A stretch of DNA of 64,000 nt, from NCBI GenBank assembly GCA_015060965.1, contig SUXN01000004.1, positions 41,470 to 105,469 of the forward strand, written 5' to 3'. Source of the stretch: Bacteroidales bacterium (lineage in GTDB: Bacteria > Bacteroidota > Bacteroidia > Bacteroidales > Bacteroidaceae). Both the position numbers and the translations under genes were made by a program. Positions 51,241-60,339 of this stretch are shown one piece after another. Below the pieces are notes generated by a model. The model saw only the letters and a list, made by a program, of their open reading frames with translations, ran no database searches and was not told the origin of the DNA. The number at the start of each line of letters is the position of its first letter. Positions within the stretch are counted from its first letter, which is position 1.

Positions 51241-53298
51241 TTATTTTATCTCGCTGCCGGGTTTTGCCTGTGGAGTGACGGTGAGCAGAGAGAGCTTGCC
51301 CTCATTGTCCTCGGCACTCAGGATCATACCCTCGCTGACAATGCCGCGCATCGTACGTGGAGGCAGGTTCGCGATGAAACATACCTGCTTGCCGACAAGT
51401 TCATCAGGGTTGAAGTGCTTTGCGATACCTGAAAGGATTGTGCGTGTCTCAAGACCGTCATCAATCTTGAACTGCAACAGTTTGTCGGCCTTGGGCACCT
51501 TTGTGCACTCGAGCACAGTACCCACACGCATATCAAGTTTCATGAAGTCATCGAAAGTACACTCGGGGCGTACGGGGTTAGCCTTGTAGTTGGCAGCCTC
51601 GTTCTCCTTCTTGATGCGCTCAAGACGGTCGAGCTGTGCCTGGATTGTCTCGTCCTCGATTTTCTCGAACAACAGGCCGACCTCACCGAGCTCATGTCCC
51701 TCGGCAAGAAGTTCTGTACTGCCGAGACTTGCCCACTCGAATGTGTCAAGGTTGAGCATGCCACGCAGTTTCTTGCTGCTGAAAGGCAGGAACGGCTCGA
51801 ACACGATAGAGAGGTTTGCCACAAGCTGCAACGAGAGGTTGAGGATTGTTGCCACACGACCCATATCTGTCTTCGCGAGCTTCCAGGGCTCGGTCTCGGC
51901 AAGGTAACGGTTACCGATGCGTGCAAGCTCCATAGCCTCCTTCTGTGCATCGCGGAACTTGTACTGGTCGAGCAGATGCTCAACCTTGCCCTTTACATCC
52001 ACAAACTCGGCAATGATAGCCTTGTCGTAGTCGGTGAGCTCGCCGCAGGCAGGAACCTTGCCTTCGAAATATTTCTTTGTAAGCACCAATGCACGGTTCA
52101 CGAAGTTACCGTAAACGGCAACGAGCTCGTTGTTGTTGCGTGCCTGGAAGTCTTTCCATGTAAAGTTATTGTCCTTTGTCTCGGGTGCGTTTGCCGTGAG
52201 CACATAACGCAGCACATCCTGCTTGCCCGGGAAGTCCACAAGATACTCGTTGAGCCATACAGCCCAGTTGCGTGATGTGGAAATCTTGTCATCCTCAAGG
52301 TTCAGGAACTCGTTGCTGGGCACATTGTCGGGCATCACATACTTGCCGTGAGCCTTCATCATCACAGGGAAGATGATACAGTGGAACACGATGTTGTCCT
52401 TGCCGATGAAGTGTACAAGGCGTGTGTCCTCACTCTGCCACCACTGCTCCCATGAGCCATGCTTCTCGGGCTCCTTGTCGCACAGTTCCTTTGTATTCGA
52501 GATATATCCGATTGGAGCATCGAACCACACATAGAGCACCTTGCCCTCGGCACCCTCAACGGGCACAGGAATACCCCAATCGAGGTCACGTGTCATGGCA
52601 CGGGGCTGCAGGTCCATGTCGAGCCAGCTCTTGCACTGACCGTATACGTTCGGACGCCACTCCTTGTGGTTCTCAAGAATCCACTCCTTGAGCCACTGCT
52701 GGTACTCGTTGAGCGGCAGATACCAGTTCTTTGTCTCCTTGAGCACAGGAGCCTCGCCTGTCTCCTTCGAGCGGGGATTGATGAGTTCTGTAGGCTCAAG
52801 CGCACGGCCGCATCCCTCCTCGCACTGGTTACCGTAGGCCTGCTTGTGGCAGTAAGGGCACTCGCCCACAACATCGCGGTCGGTAAGGAACTTCTCGTTC
52901 TTCACGTCATAGAACTGCTTTGAAGTCTGCTCGACAAGCTTGCCGTCATCGTAAAGCTTGCGGAAGAACTCCGAAGCGAACTTGTGATGTGTCTCGGATG
53001 TTGTACGGCTGTAGACATCGAACGAGATTCCGAAGCCCTCAAAGCTCTCCTTGATGATGTTATGATAACGGTCTACCACATCCTGCGGGGTAATGCCCTC
53101 CTTGCGGGCACGCTGTGTAACGGGCACGCCGTGCTCGTCGCTACCGCCGATAAAGAGAACATCCTCGCCTTTGAGGCGCAGATAACGCACATAAATGTCG
53201 GCAGGCACATAAACGCCTGCAAGGTGACCGATGTGTACCGGGCCGTTTGCGTATGGCAGGGCCGATGTAACAAGGGTTCTTTTGAATTTCTTTTCCAT
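51241..53298 (-). CDS. metG: Methionyl-tRNA synthetase, 685 aa
   Basis: This class I synthetase has the HIGH motif as [13 protein letters not shown], a zinc-binding connective region (CPYCHKQ...CEEGCGR), and the KMSKS loop in the form KISTSRNW. An alpha-helical anticodon-binding domain follows. The C-terminal 110 residues are a tRNA-binding OB-fold module ([20 protein letters not shown]...GIAKHF) that also mediates dimerisation. The length matches Bacteroidota MetRS. It is transcribed alone from a spacer rich in repeats. Confidence 0.97.
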   Translation of the reverse strand: MEKKFKRTLVTSALPYANGPVHIGHLAGVYVPADIYVRYLRLKGEDVLFIGGSDEHGVPVTQRARKEGITPQDVVDRYHNIIKESFEGFGISFDVYSRTTSETHHKFASEFFRKLYDDGKLVEQTSKQFYDVKNEKFLTDRDVVGECPYCHKQAYGNQCEEGCGRALEPTELINPRSKETGEAPVLKETKNWYLPLNEYQQWLKEWILENHKEWRPNVYGQCKSWLDMDLQPRAMTRDLDWGIPVPVEGAEGKVLYVWFDAPIGYISNTKELCDKEPEKHGSWEQWWQSEDTRLVHFIGKDNIVFHCIIFPVMMKAHGKYVMPDNVPSNEFLNLEDDKISTSRNWAVWLNEYLVDFPGKQDVLRYVLTANAPETKDNNFTWKDFQARNNNELVAVYGNFVNRALVLTKKYFEGKVPACGELTDYDKAIIAEFVDVKGKVEHLLDQYKFRDAQKEAMELARIGNRYLAETEPWKLAKTDMGRVATILNLSLQLVANLSIVFEPFLPFSSKKLRGMLNLDTFEWASLGSTELLAEGHELGEVGLLFEKIEDETIQAQLDRLERIKKENEAANYKANPVRPECTFDDFMKLDMRVGTVLECTKVPKADKLLQFKIDDGLETRTILSGIAKHFNPDELVGKQVCFIANLPPRTMRGIVSEGMILSAEDNEGKLSLLTVTPQAKPGSEIK

Positions 53299-53663
53299 TT
53301 CAGTTATGTTTTTTTGATTATTTGTTCATTAAAATTCCAGCAATAATATAGCAGTTGACCCAACGTAACCTGTCATGCTGAGCATAGCGAAGCATCTCTG
53401 TTAAACCTGATTGAGATCCTTCACATCCGTTCAGGATGACAAATTCAATATGACAATTCTATGTATAAAAATGATTTTAGTCAACACTTATATCACTTTA
53501 TCCTTTGCCTTCGGGGCCACAATTTACAAAAGTAGTCATTTTATTTTAAATAACAGGCCTGCGCGAGGGATAATAGTTGCCGCAAGGGTTTATTTGCCGT
53601 CAATTTACACAATAATGCCCCTGATTGGGCTACTGTCGGCAAAAAAGAGTATCTTCGCAAGAT
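53299..53663. other. 365-bp divergent spacer between metG and a Crp-type gene
   Basis: A GTCATGCTGAGC...GAAGCATCTC / GAGATCC...TCAGGATGACA repeat spans 53370-53443. TATTATTG on the minus strand (53341-53348) is a weak metG -7 candidate. TATCTTCG on the plus strand (53650-53657) is a -7 candidate for the regulator gene, which would be nearly leaderless. No T-box or riboswitch was recognised. Confidence 0.5.
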
Positions 53664-54227
53664 ATGAAAAACATAAAGGCAAAAATAGTAGAATACTACC
53701 CCATGAGTGATGAGGCCCTGGAGGCTATGCTCGGGAGCATGACACCTATGCAGTGCCCAAAGAACACCATGTTGGTGCGTTCGGGAATCACCGACAGGAA
53801 TGTCTACTTCATTGAAGAGGGCGTCACCCGTTCCATTTTCCACAAGGACGGCACAGACACCACCACATGGTTCAGCATGGAAGGTGACACCACTTTCGGG
53901 ATGCACTCGCTCTATCACAGCGAGCCGTCGGTGGAGAGCATTGAGACACTTACCGACTGCCTCATATACAAGATTCCCATTGAAAAGTTGAACTCCCTTT
54001 ATGAGAAATATATTGACATTGCCAACTGGGGAAGAGTCATTCATCAGGAGTGCAATATACTGTTGAGCCACCTGTTTGTCGAGAGGTTGCAACTACCGCC
54101 AAAAGAGCGTTACCGCAAATTTCTTGAGCACTACCCCGGGCTATTGAACAGGGTAAAGCTCAAGCATATTGCAGAGTTCCTTGGAATAAGTATATACACA
54201 CTTAGCAGAATAAGACGGGAAAAGTGA
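53664..54227 (+). CDS. Crp/Fnr-family transcriptional regulator, 187 aa
   Basis: The N-terminal cyclic-nucleotide-binding beta-roll (about 15-115) has NVYFIEEGVTRSIF and the FGMHSLYHSEPSVESIETL region. The classic cAMP-contacting residues are not conserved, and there is no FNR-type cysteine cluster, so the ligand is unknown. A short C-terminal helix-turn-helix (KLKHIAEFLGISIYTLSRIRREK) ends the protein, as in many small Bacteroidota members. The start at 53664 follows TATCTTCGCAAGAT; a TTG start at 53625 is rejected. Confidence 0.87.
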   Translation: MKNIKAKIVEYYPMSDEALEAMLGSMTPMQCPKNTMLVRSGITDRNVYFIEEGVTRSIFHKDGTDTTTWFSMEGDTTFGMHSLYHSEPSVESIETLTDCLIYKIPIEKLNSLYEKYIDIANWGRVIHQECNILLSHLFVERLQLPPKERYRKFLEHYPGLLNRVKLKHIAEFLGISIYTLSRIRREK

Positions 54228-54577
54228 TTTTTTGCCTAAAAGCAAAAAAACCAACGACAATAACAACTACTTTTGCTATTCAATACGTGGAGTTCGATAT
54301 AAGTTCAACTAAATCGCGAATTTGTCATTGCCTTTAGCCCCTGCGGGCGGCGACCTACGGTTCCGACAGAGCACAGACGAGGGATCTCAAAAAACGCAGG
54401 AAATGTCATCCTGAGCAAAGCGAAGGATCTCAAGCAACACGAATACAGAGATTTTTTCGGGCAAAGCCCTCAACAACACGTCTCCTATCGTCGAAATGAC
54501 AAGTATGCGACAATTCAGTATAATATGTTATATCAAACTCACGTCAAATACGAGTTTCAAGAAAAACAGACACAAAA
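54228..54577. other. 350-bp non-coding spacer, mostly one repeat element
   Basis: Nearly all of it is the 260-bp element at 54285-54544. No promoter matching the consensus was found before the acyltransferase gene. Confidence 0.6.
54285..54544. mobile_element. AACGTGAGTTCG-type MITE-like element, about 260 bp
   Basis: The left end ACGTGGAGTTCGATATAAG and the right end TTATATCAAACTCACGT match the inverted repeats of the element at 33747-33910, with one inserted G and one substitution. The interior combines several GTCAT...GATCTC arms and the 56 bp shared exactly with 21937-21992. Confidence 0.6.
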
Positions 54578-55747
54578 ATGCAAAAAACAACAATTTCATC
54601 GGCAAATTTCGCCGACACAAAGCCACATTATGAGTTGCTTGACGGACTGCGCGGTGTGGCTGCAATCCTTGTGGTCTTCTACCACATCTTCGAGGGATTC
54701 TCTTTTGCCGAGGTAACGAACGGTGCCGGCGACGGACTCATCACGACCCTTAACCACGGACACATTGCAGTGGACTTCTTCTTTATCCTTTCGGGCTTTG
54801 TAATAAGCTATGCATACGACGACCGTTGGAACAAGATGAGTACCTGGCAGTTCTTCAAACGTCGCCTCATCCGCCTGCATCCCATGCTAATTATGGGTGC
54901 AATAATCGGTTTTCTAGCATTCGCCTTTGTAGGATTCGAGCGTTGGGACGGCAGTACAACGCCTACAGGCTGGGTTATGACAGCGCTGCTGCTTACAATG
55001 TTCATGATACCGGCAGTACCGGGGGTACCATACGAGGTACGCGGCAACGGCGAGATGTTCCCGCTCAACGGACCGGGATGGTCGCTCTTCTTCGAGTACA
55101 TAGGCAATATCCTCTATGCACTTTTCATACGCCGCATGTCGACAAAGATACTCGCAGCGTTCACAGTGCTCCTTGGCATAGCACACGCCTGGTTCTTCAT
55201 CTGGAACGTATCGGGATATGACATGGTGGGTGTAGGCTGGACCATCGACGAGGTCAACTTCTGGGGCGGACTGGTGCGTATGCTCTTCCCGCTGAGTATG
55301 GGTATGCTGCTTGCACGTACCTTCAAGCCACGTAAGATAAAGGGCGCGTTCTACATCTGCAGCATTGCACTTGTTGTACTGTTCGCTGTGCCTTATATTG
55401 CATCAACAGGCAACATAAGCATGAACAGCCTGTATGAGTATGTATGCATCGCTGCACTGTTCCCGCTTATTGTGTGGATAGGCGCATGCGGCGACGGCGG
55501 CAAAGGATTCACCGCCAAGGCCAATAGAGTTCTGGGCGATATCTCTTACCCTCTCTACATTGTACACTACCCCATAATGTACATTTTTTATGCATGGCTC
55601 ATTAAGAAAGAGTTTTACACATTGCCGGATTGCTTGGGCGTAGCAGCTTTGGTAGTTATATCAAGTATTCTGCTCGCTTACCTGTGCCTCAAGCTCTACG
55701 ACGAGCCTGTACGCCGTTGGCTCAGCACGAAGTTCATAAAAAGATAA
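54578..55747 (+). CDS. Acyltransferase family 3 membrane protein, 389 aa
   Basis: About ten hydrophobic segments are present, with the family N-terminus YELLDGLRGVAAILVVFYHIFEG (catalytic-type His in VVFYH) and HGHIAVDFFFILSGFVISYAYDDRW. These enzymes O-acetylate or succinylate surface polysaccharides and other glycans in the periplasm or at the membrane. The start at 54578 gives a 20-residue cytoplasmic head. It is not in an operon and has its own strong terminator. It could decorate the polysaccharide made by the 43.8-51 kb operon (inference). Confidence 0.92.
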   Translation: MQKTTISSANFADTKPHYELLDGLRGVAAILVVFYHIFEGFSFAEVTNGAGDGLITTLNHGHIAVDFFFILSGFVISYAYDDRWNKMSTWQFFKRRLIRLHPMLIMGAIIGFLAFAFVGFERWDGSTTPTGWVMTALLLTMFMIPAVPGVPYEVRGNGEMFPLNGPGWSLFFEYIGNILYALFIRRMSTKILAAFTVLLGIAHAWFFIWNVSGYDMVGVGWTIDEVNFWGGLVRMLFPLSMGMLLARTFKPRKIKGAFYICSIALVVLFAVPYIASTGNISMNSLYEYVCIAALFPLIVWIGACGDGGKGFTAKANRVLGDISYPLYIVHYPIMYIFYAWLIKKEFYTLPDCLGVAALVVISSILLAYLCLKLYDEPVRRWLSTKFIKR

Positions 55748-55760
55748 TTTGAACAACATC

Positions 55761-55800
55761 ATAACAATGCAGGCACCCGTGCGGGCGCCTGCATTGTTAT
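55761..55800 (+). terminator. Terminator after the acyltransferase gene
   Basis: Perfect 14-bp arms ATAACAATGCAGGC and GCCTGCATTGTTAT with a 12-nt loop, followed by an A/T-rich tail without a long T-run. Confidence 0.7.
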
Positions 55801-55837
55801 TTATAATTAAATTAATCTTTTATAGTAAAATTTTCCT

Positions 55838-55845
55838 TATCTTCG
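55838..55845 (+). promoter_or_regulatory. Candidate -7 element (TATCTTCG) for dapB
   Basis: TATCTTCGC lies 20 bp before the dapB ATG. It differs by one base from TAnnTTTG, and no exact TTTG stands 19-21 bp upstream. Confidence 0.35.
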
Positions 55846-55864
55846 CGCCAAAATAGATAAAACC

Positions 55865-56620
55865 ATGAAAATTGCACTTATAGGATACGGAAAGATGGGC
55901 AAGACCATTGAGAAGATTGCCCTTGAGAGAGGACACGAGATTGTATCAATCATCGACATTGACAACCGCGAGGATTTCGGCAGCGAGGCATTCAAGAGTG
56001 CCGATGTTGCAATCGAGTTCACTGCACCGGCAGTAGCCTTCGACAACTGCATGAAAGCCATGGATGCAGGCGTGAAGGTTGTCAGCGGCAGTACAGGCTG
56101 GTTCCAGCAGCACGAAGCGGAAATGCGCAGCAGATGCGAGAACGAGGGCAAGACACTCTTCTGGAGCAGCAACTTCAGCCTTGGTGTAGCAATATTCTCG
56201 GCAGTGAACCGCTACCTTGCAAAGATTATGAACGGCTTCGACAACTACAGCGTGCAGATGGAGGAGACACACCACATACACAAGCTCGACGCCCCCAGCG
56301 GCACAGCCATCACACTGGCCGAAGGCATCATTGCCAACATAGACCGCAAGGAGCGCTGGATAATGGGCGACCTCACCAATCCCGACGGCAGCGTGACCAA
56401 AGGCAACGCACCCCAGGCCAACGAACTGAAGATTGATGCCATACGCCGCGATGAGGTTCCCGGCATACACAGCATCACCTACAATTCAGAGGCCGACACA
56501 ATAACCATCACCCACGACGCACACAACCGCAGCGGCTTTGCTCTGGGCGCAGTGATTGCAGCAGAGTATGCAAAGGAGCACAGCGGCATGTTGGGGATGA
56601 AGGACCTTATCAATTTCTGA
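55865..56620 (+). CDS. dapB: 4-hydroxy-tetrahydrodipicolinate reductase (DapB), 251 aa
   Basis: DapB makes tetrahydrodipicolinate for lysine and diaminopimelate (peptidoglycan) synthesis. The nucleotide-binding motif is LIGYGKMGK (residues 5-13). VVSGSTGW and FWSSNFSLGVAIF follow, and the catalytic and substrate segment is ETHHIHKLDAPSGTAITLAEGI. The tail SGFALGAVIAAEY is typical. It begins an apparent operon with lepB 24 bp downstream. Confidence 0.97.
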   Translation: MKIALIGYGKMGKTIEKIALERGHEIVSIIDIDNREDFGSEAFKSADVAIEFTAPAVAFDNCMKAMDAGVKVVSGSTGWFQQHEAEMRSRCENEGKTLFWSSNFSLGVAIFSAVNRYLAKIMNGFDNYSVQMEETHHIHKLDAPSGTAITLAEGIIANIDRKERWIMGDLTNPDGSVTKGNAPQANELKIDAIRRDEVPGIHSITYNSEADTITITHDAHNRSGFALGAVIAAEYAKEHSGMLGMKDLINF

Positions 56621-56644
56621 AAAATTACCAAACAAAAACGATAA

Positions 56645-58111
56645 ATGATGGAATTCAATATATTCGGCCGCGAGGTAAAGCTCACTACCGCGTCACTTGT
56701 AAAGATGACCATAGCGCTTGTGCTCTACATCCTGTTCCTCTTTTGGGTAAAGAGCTGGCTTGGCATCATTGTCATACCGTTCATCATTGACAACTACACA
56801 ACCCGTTTCATCCCTTGGGGCTGGTGGAAAAAGTCGGAGAACCAGACACTGAAGAAGGTGATGAGCTGGGTAGACGCCATAGTGTTCGCCCTTGTTGCGG
56901 TATACTTTGTACACATCTACTTTTTCCAGAACTATGTCATCCCCACATCATCGCTCGAGAAGAGCCTGCTCGTGGGCGACTACCTGTTCGTGAGCAAGGT
57001 GAACTACGGCCCGCGCAAGCCACAGACACCGCTGAGCCTGCCTCTGGTGCAGCACACCATGCCAATCTTCGGCTGCAAGAGCTACACCGACCTTATACAA
57101 TGGGACTATGAGCGCGTACAGGGACTTGAGGAGATTGAGAGGAATGACATTGTAGTGTTCAACTATCCGGCAGGAGACATTGCCACCACCAACCCCGGTG
57201 TTATCGACTTCCACGGACTCTGTTATGCCTACGGCAAGCAGGAGCTTGGAGAGCTCTACCCCATAACCGACACAACCCCTGCCGAGGAGGCAAGAGAGAT
57301 ATACGGGAAATACTACAATGCGGGAAAGAGGATCATCGAGGAGCACCCCATGGAGCTCGGCGAGATTCTTGACCGCCCTGTCGACCGCCGCGAGAACTAT
57401 GTGAAACGTTGCATAGGCCTCCCCGGCAACACACTTGAGATAAAGGACAAGGTGGTTTACATTGACGGCGAGCCCCTTGCACAGCCAAAGAACGTACAGT
57501 TCAACTACAACATAAAGTTCCGCCAGAGCATGCCCGAGAAGCTGCGCCATGAGCTTGGCATAAGCAAGGAGGACCTACAGAATTTCCGTCTCTACGGCAA
57601 TGGCGGAGGCTTTGGGGAACTTCCGTTGACATACGCCAACTATGAGGAGCTGAAGAACAACAGCAAGCTTGTAGAGAGCATCAGCATCGTCAACAGGGAT
57701 GACACCGACGGCATCTATCCCCTCAACGGCAACACAGGATGGACACTCGACAACTACGGCCCCGTGTGGATTCCAAAGAGAGGCGAGAGCATTGAGCTGA
57801 CACCGGAGAACATTGCCATATACGAGCGCCCCATTGTCGCATACGAGGGCAACACCCTCGATGTAAAGGAGGGCAAGATATTCATCAACGGCAAGGAGTG
57901 CAGCAGCTACACCTTCAAGATGGATTACTATTGGATGATGGGCGACAACCGTCACAACAGCGCCGACTCACGCTGCTGGGGCTTCGTGCCCGAGGACCAC
58001 ATTGTGGGCAAGGCACTCTTCGTATGGCTCTCGCTTGACAAGGACCGCGGACTGTTCGACGGCAAGATACGCTGGAACCGTATTTTCCGCAGTGTAAACA
58101 GCTTTGATTAA
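56645..58111 (+). CDS. lepB: Signal peptidase I (LepB), Bacteroidota long form, 488 aa
   Basis: This inner-membrane serine protease removes Sec signal peptides. Two N-terminal membrane helices (about 17-40 and 78-98) precede the nucleophile segment IPTSSLEKSLLVGDYLFVSK. The general-base Lys lies in ENYVKRCIGLPGN about 150 residues later, and box E is MGDNRHNSADSRCWGFVPEDH. The enterobacterial and Gram-positive enzymes are shorter; here long insertions lie between the Ser and Lys boxes and again before box E. It is followed at 12 bp by a WbqC-like gene. Confidence 0.95.
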   Translation: MMEFNIFGREVKLTTASLVKMTIALVLYILFLFWVKSWLGIIVIPFIIDNYTTRFIPWGWWKKSENQTLKKVMSWVDAIVFALVAVYFVHIYFFQNYVIPTSSLEKSLLVGDYLFVSKVNYGPRKPQTPLSLPLVQHTMPIFGCKSYTDLIQWDYERVQGLEEIERNDIVVFNYPAGDIATTNPGVIDFHGLCYAYGKQELGELYPITDTTPAEEAREIYGKYYNAGKRIIEEHPMELGEILDRPVDRRENYVKRCIGLPGNTLEIKDKVVYIDGEPLAQPKNVQFNYNIKFRQSMPEKLRHELGISKEDLQNFRLYGNGGGFGELPLTYANYEELKNNSKLVESISIVNRDDTDGIYPLNGNTGWTLDNYGPVWIPKRGESIELTPENIAIYERPIVAYEGNTLDVKEGKIFINGKECSSYTFKMDYYWMMGDNRHNSADSRCWGFVPEDHIVGKALFVWLSLDKDRGLFDGKIRWNRIFRSVNSFD

Positions 58112-58123
58112 TATAAGAAAACC

Positions 58124-58741
58124 GTGAAAATCATATCACACCCCTTATACCTTGCGCCCGTTCCGCTCTACACAAAGCTGTACAGCGGGACGGCGCTTGT
58201 CATTGATGCACAGTCACCGTTCGTCAAGCAGACATTCAGGAGCCGTGCCGTCATTGCCACCGAGAGCGGCACGCAAAGCCTTAACATCCCCGTGGTACAC
58301 GACGGCGGCAGGACCGCCATGCGCGATGTACGCATCAGCGAGCACGGCAACTGGCGTCACCAGCACTGGAACGCCTTGGTGAGCGCCTACCGCAAGAGCC
58401 CGTTCTTTGAGTACTATGCCGATGACTTCGCGCACTTCTACGAGGAGCGTGACGGTTTCCTGCTGGACTTCAACCTGCGCCTGCACAATGTGATATGCGA
58501 ACTGCTGGGACTGGAGAGGGAGGCAACTGTAATTACCGAGGGAAACATTGATACTGCGGACGCATGCGACCTGCGCCACATAGCAGAGCCAAAGGCTCTG
58601 AAAGCCCTCACAGAGCAACCGCAACCATACTATCAGGTATTCGCCCGGCGCAACGGTTTCATCCCCAACCTGAGCGTTTTAGACCTGCTTTTCAACATGG
58701 GCCCCGAAGGACTCATAACATTAAGGGAGAGTTGTTTGTAA
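58124..58741 (+). CDS. WbqC-like family protein, 205 aa
   Basis: The start is GTG at 58124, giving MKIISHPLYLAPVPLYTKLYSG. The family motifs are VKQTFRSRAVIATESGTQSLNIPV, HGNWRHQHWNALVSAYRKSPFFEYYADDF and FARRNGFIPNLSVLDLLFNMGPEG. WbqC-like proteins are predicted to act in O-antigen or other surface glycan assembly, but the reaction is unknown. It follows lepB by 12 bp, an order I recall from other Bacteroidales. Confidence 0.88.
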   Translation: MKIISHPLYLAPVPLYTKLYSGTALVIDAQSPFVKQTFRSRAVIATESGTQSLNIPVVHDGGRTAMRDVRISEHGNWRHQHWNALVSAYRKSPFFEYYADDFAHFYEERDGFLLDFNLRLHNVICELLGLEREATVITEGNIDTADACDLRHIAEPKALKALTEQPQPYYQVFARRNGFIPNLSVLDLLFNMGPEGLITLRESCL

Positions 58742-58753
58742 CAATATAAAACA

Positions 58754-58792
58754 ACAAAGAAAGGAAATACTCGATGTATTTCCTTTCTTTGT
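58754..58792. terminator. Bidirectional terminator between convergent genes
   Basis: Perfect 17-bp arms (58754-58770 and 58776-58792, containing AAAGAAAGGAAATAC and its complement) with the 5-nt loop TCGAT. The A- and T-rich ends serve both strands. Confidence 0.8.
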
Positions 58793-58810
58793 AATAAGCA
58801 ATTGGTTTCC

Positions 58811-59200
58811 TTACTTCTTATTACTGATCTTCAACTCAATAATAAAGGCTATAATCAACCCAAGACCACCGAACAGAAGCACACACGAACCGTACACAGC
58901 ACCTCTTATTTGATAGGAACTCTCAACAAAGTCCGCGAAATTATAGTGAACGGCAAAAGCAACCAGCAGACCTATTCCAAGTCCCATAAACAGACAACCG
59001 AACTTCAATGCCGAGAAAGAGAGCTTAGGGATATCTGTTGAGAAATCGATTTTCCCGTTCAAGATATCGGGGGTAAGTTTATCCCCAATCTTGTCAATGA
59101 TTGTCAGGCGTTCCTTTTTACGCACAAAAAGTTCAAACAACTTATAAATACCCAAAGTGATAATACCCATAACGGCAGGAACCATAATAAAATCCATCAT
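58811..59200 (-). CDS. DUF6249-type membrane protein, 129 aa
   Basis: There are three hydrophobic segments (about 3-22, 66-88 and 98-120). The region between the first two is basic and cytoplasmic-looking (RKKERLTIIDKIGDKLTPDIL). It is similar in layout to DUF6249 proteins, which often lie next to ECF sigma factor operons in Bacteroidota. Here a sigma factor gene starts 135 bp away on the opposite strand. Function unknown. Family assignment is by memory of the pattern, moderately sure. Confidence 0.7.
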   Translation of the reverse strand: MMDFIMVPAVMGIITLGIYKLFELFVRKKERLTIIDKIGDKLTPDILNGKIDFSTDIPKLSFSALKFGCLFMGLGIGLLVAFAVHYNFADFVESSYQIRGAVYGSCVLLFGGLGLIIAFIIELKISNKK

Positions 59201-59298
59201 AATTATTTAAATTTAAAGGTTAACAATTCATTCCTTACACCCTTTAGACGCAACAACTCCCGAACGGTTACATTTTTCTTCTATTTTTTTGGGAATTT

Positions 59299-59326
59299 TG
59301 TAACCGGAACGCCTTTTCTGCGTCTA
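59299..59326 (+). promoter_or_regulatory. Candidate ECF-type autoregulatory promoter
   Basis: TGTAACC (59299-59305), a 15-bp spacer, and CGTCTA (59321-59326) resemble the -35/-10 pair (TGTAAC / CGTC) seen before ECF sigma genes in this phylum. The start of transcription would fall within a few bases of the ATG at 59335, making a leaderless or near-leaderless mRNA. Confidence 0.5.
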
Positions 59327-59334
59327 TTAGATAG

Positions 59335-59877
59335 ATGAAGCACGACGATATACATATAATAAAGGAGATTCTCGGCGGAAAAAGCGAACAGTTCGAGCAT
59401 ATCCTCAACAGATACAGCGGGCAGGTATTCAACCTCATTGCCCATATTGTCCCGTGCAAGGAAGATGCAGAGGAACTGACACAGGATGTATTCATCAAGG
59501 TGTTCCGGCTACTATCCTCATTCAAGGAAGAGAGCAGTTTCTCGACCTGGATATACCGCATCGCAACCAATACCGCACTCTCGGCCGCACGCAAGAGAAA
59601 GCACGATACACTTCATCTGGACGATGCTGTACATCCGAACATTCCGGACGATATTATCGACGAGGCGCTGGACAACGACAGCGAAGAACAGCTGCAGAGA
59701 CTGTCCGATGCCATTGAGATGCTCAGCGCCGATGAACGTGCCTTGATAACCCTTTATTATATGAATGAGAAGCCTGTTGCCGAGGTAGCCTCGATACTGG
59801 GACTTACAGTAAGCAATGTGAAGATAAAGCTACTCCGCACAAGGAAAAAGTTATACCTCATAATGAATGACTTATGA
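59335..59877 (+). CDS. ECF sigma-70 factor, 180 aa
   Basis: Region 2 (about 20-85) reads ILNRYSGQVFNLIAHIV, EDAEELTQDVFIKVFRLLSSF and STWIYRIATNTALSAARK. Region 4 (about 120-175) has LSADERALITLYYMNEKPVAEVASILGLTVSNVKIKLLRTRKKL with the helix-turn-helix. It is a standard stand-alone ECF factor. It overlaps the downstream membrane-protein gene by 4 bp (ATGA), the position where anti-sigma factors are usually encoded. Confidence 0.95.
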   Translation: MKHDDIHIIKEILGGKSEQFEHILNRYSGQVFNLIAHIVPCKEDAEELTQDVFIKVFRLLSSFKEESSFSTWIYRIATNTALSAARKRKHDTLHLDDAVHPNIPDDIIDEALDNDSEEQLQRLSDAIEMLSADERALITLYYMNEKPVAEVASILGLTVSNVKIKLLRTRKKLYLIMNDL

Positions 59878-60251
59878 AACAGGAAGCAAAAGACCGAGGC
59901 TTGAAGAAGGCATTGGGCAGCAAAAACAGTGCACTGCCTTCAAATTTCACCTTCTGCACAATGCGGAAGGTTGAAGAGTATATACGCACAAGAGAAAAGA
60001 GAGCAGAGCAACAGATGCTCTACTCCATTGTTGCCGTATCGGCAGCCCTGTCTGCCGTTCTTGGGCTTATTGTGGATCATTTCTATGGAAAAGAGTTGAA
60101 AAGGATGTTCTCGAACATTACAGACACGTTCCTGCAACTCGACATCTTTGCAACGCCCTACATACTCTTTGCAATAATACTTATTCTTCTCATCCTGTTC
60201 GACCATTGGATGAGAAGCAGCTATTACAAACGGCACAAAACAGAGGAGTAG
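59874..60251 (+). CDS. Small membrane protein coupled to the ECF sigma factor, 125 aa (possible anti-sigma)
   Basis: A basic cytoplasmic N-terminus of about 46 residues (LPSNFTFCTMRKVEEYIRTREKRAEQQ) precedes two membrane helices (about 47-66 and 94-113). There is no zinc-finger HxxxCxxC motif of classic anti-sigma factors. The ATGA overlap with the sigma gene and the topology suggest a regulator of that sigma factor. This is inference from context; no family was recognised. Confidence 0.7.
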   Translation: MKQEAKDRGLKKALGSKNSALPSNFTFCTMRKVEEYIRTREKRAEQQMLYSIVAVSAALSAVLGLIVDHFYGKELKRMFSNITDTFLQLDIFATPYILFAIILILLILFDHWMRSSYYKRHKTEE

Positions 60252-60285
60252 AGAAATTATAAAGTCATTTAACGTATTCAGGCAC

Positions 60286-60316
60286 AAAAAAAACGGCCCC
60301 TCTCTTGAGGAGTCGT
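60286..60316 (-). terminator. Terminator of the Lys/Ala-rich protein gene
   Basis: On the minus strand ACGACTCCTC, a 4-nt loop and GAGGGGCCGT form a stem with one mismatch and one G-U pair, followed by eight T. It lies 24 bp after the stop codon. Confidence 0.75.
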
Positions 60317-60339
60317 TCATCATTACAACAGAGCGTGAA

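Noticed and set aside
53664..54227. Crp-type protein as an oxygen-sensing FNR
   Set aside because: The three cysteines are scattered and lack the N-terminal cluster needed to bind an Fe-S centre.
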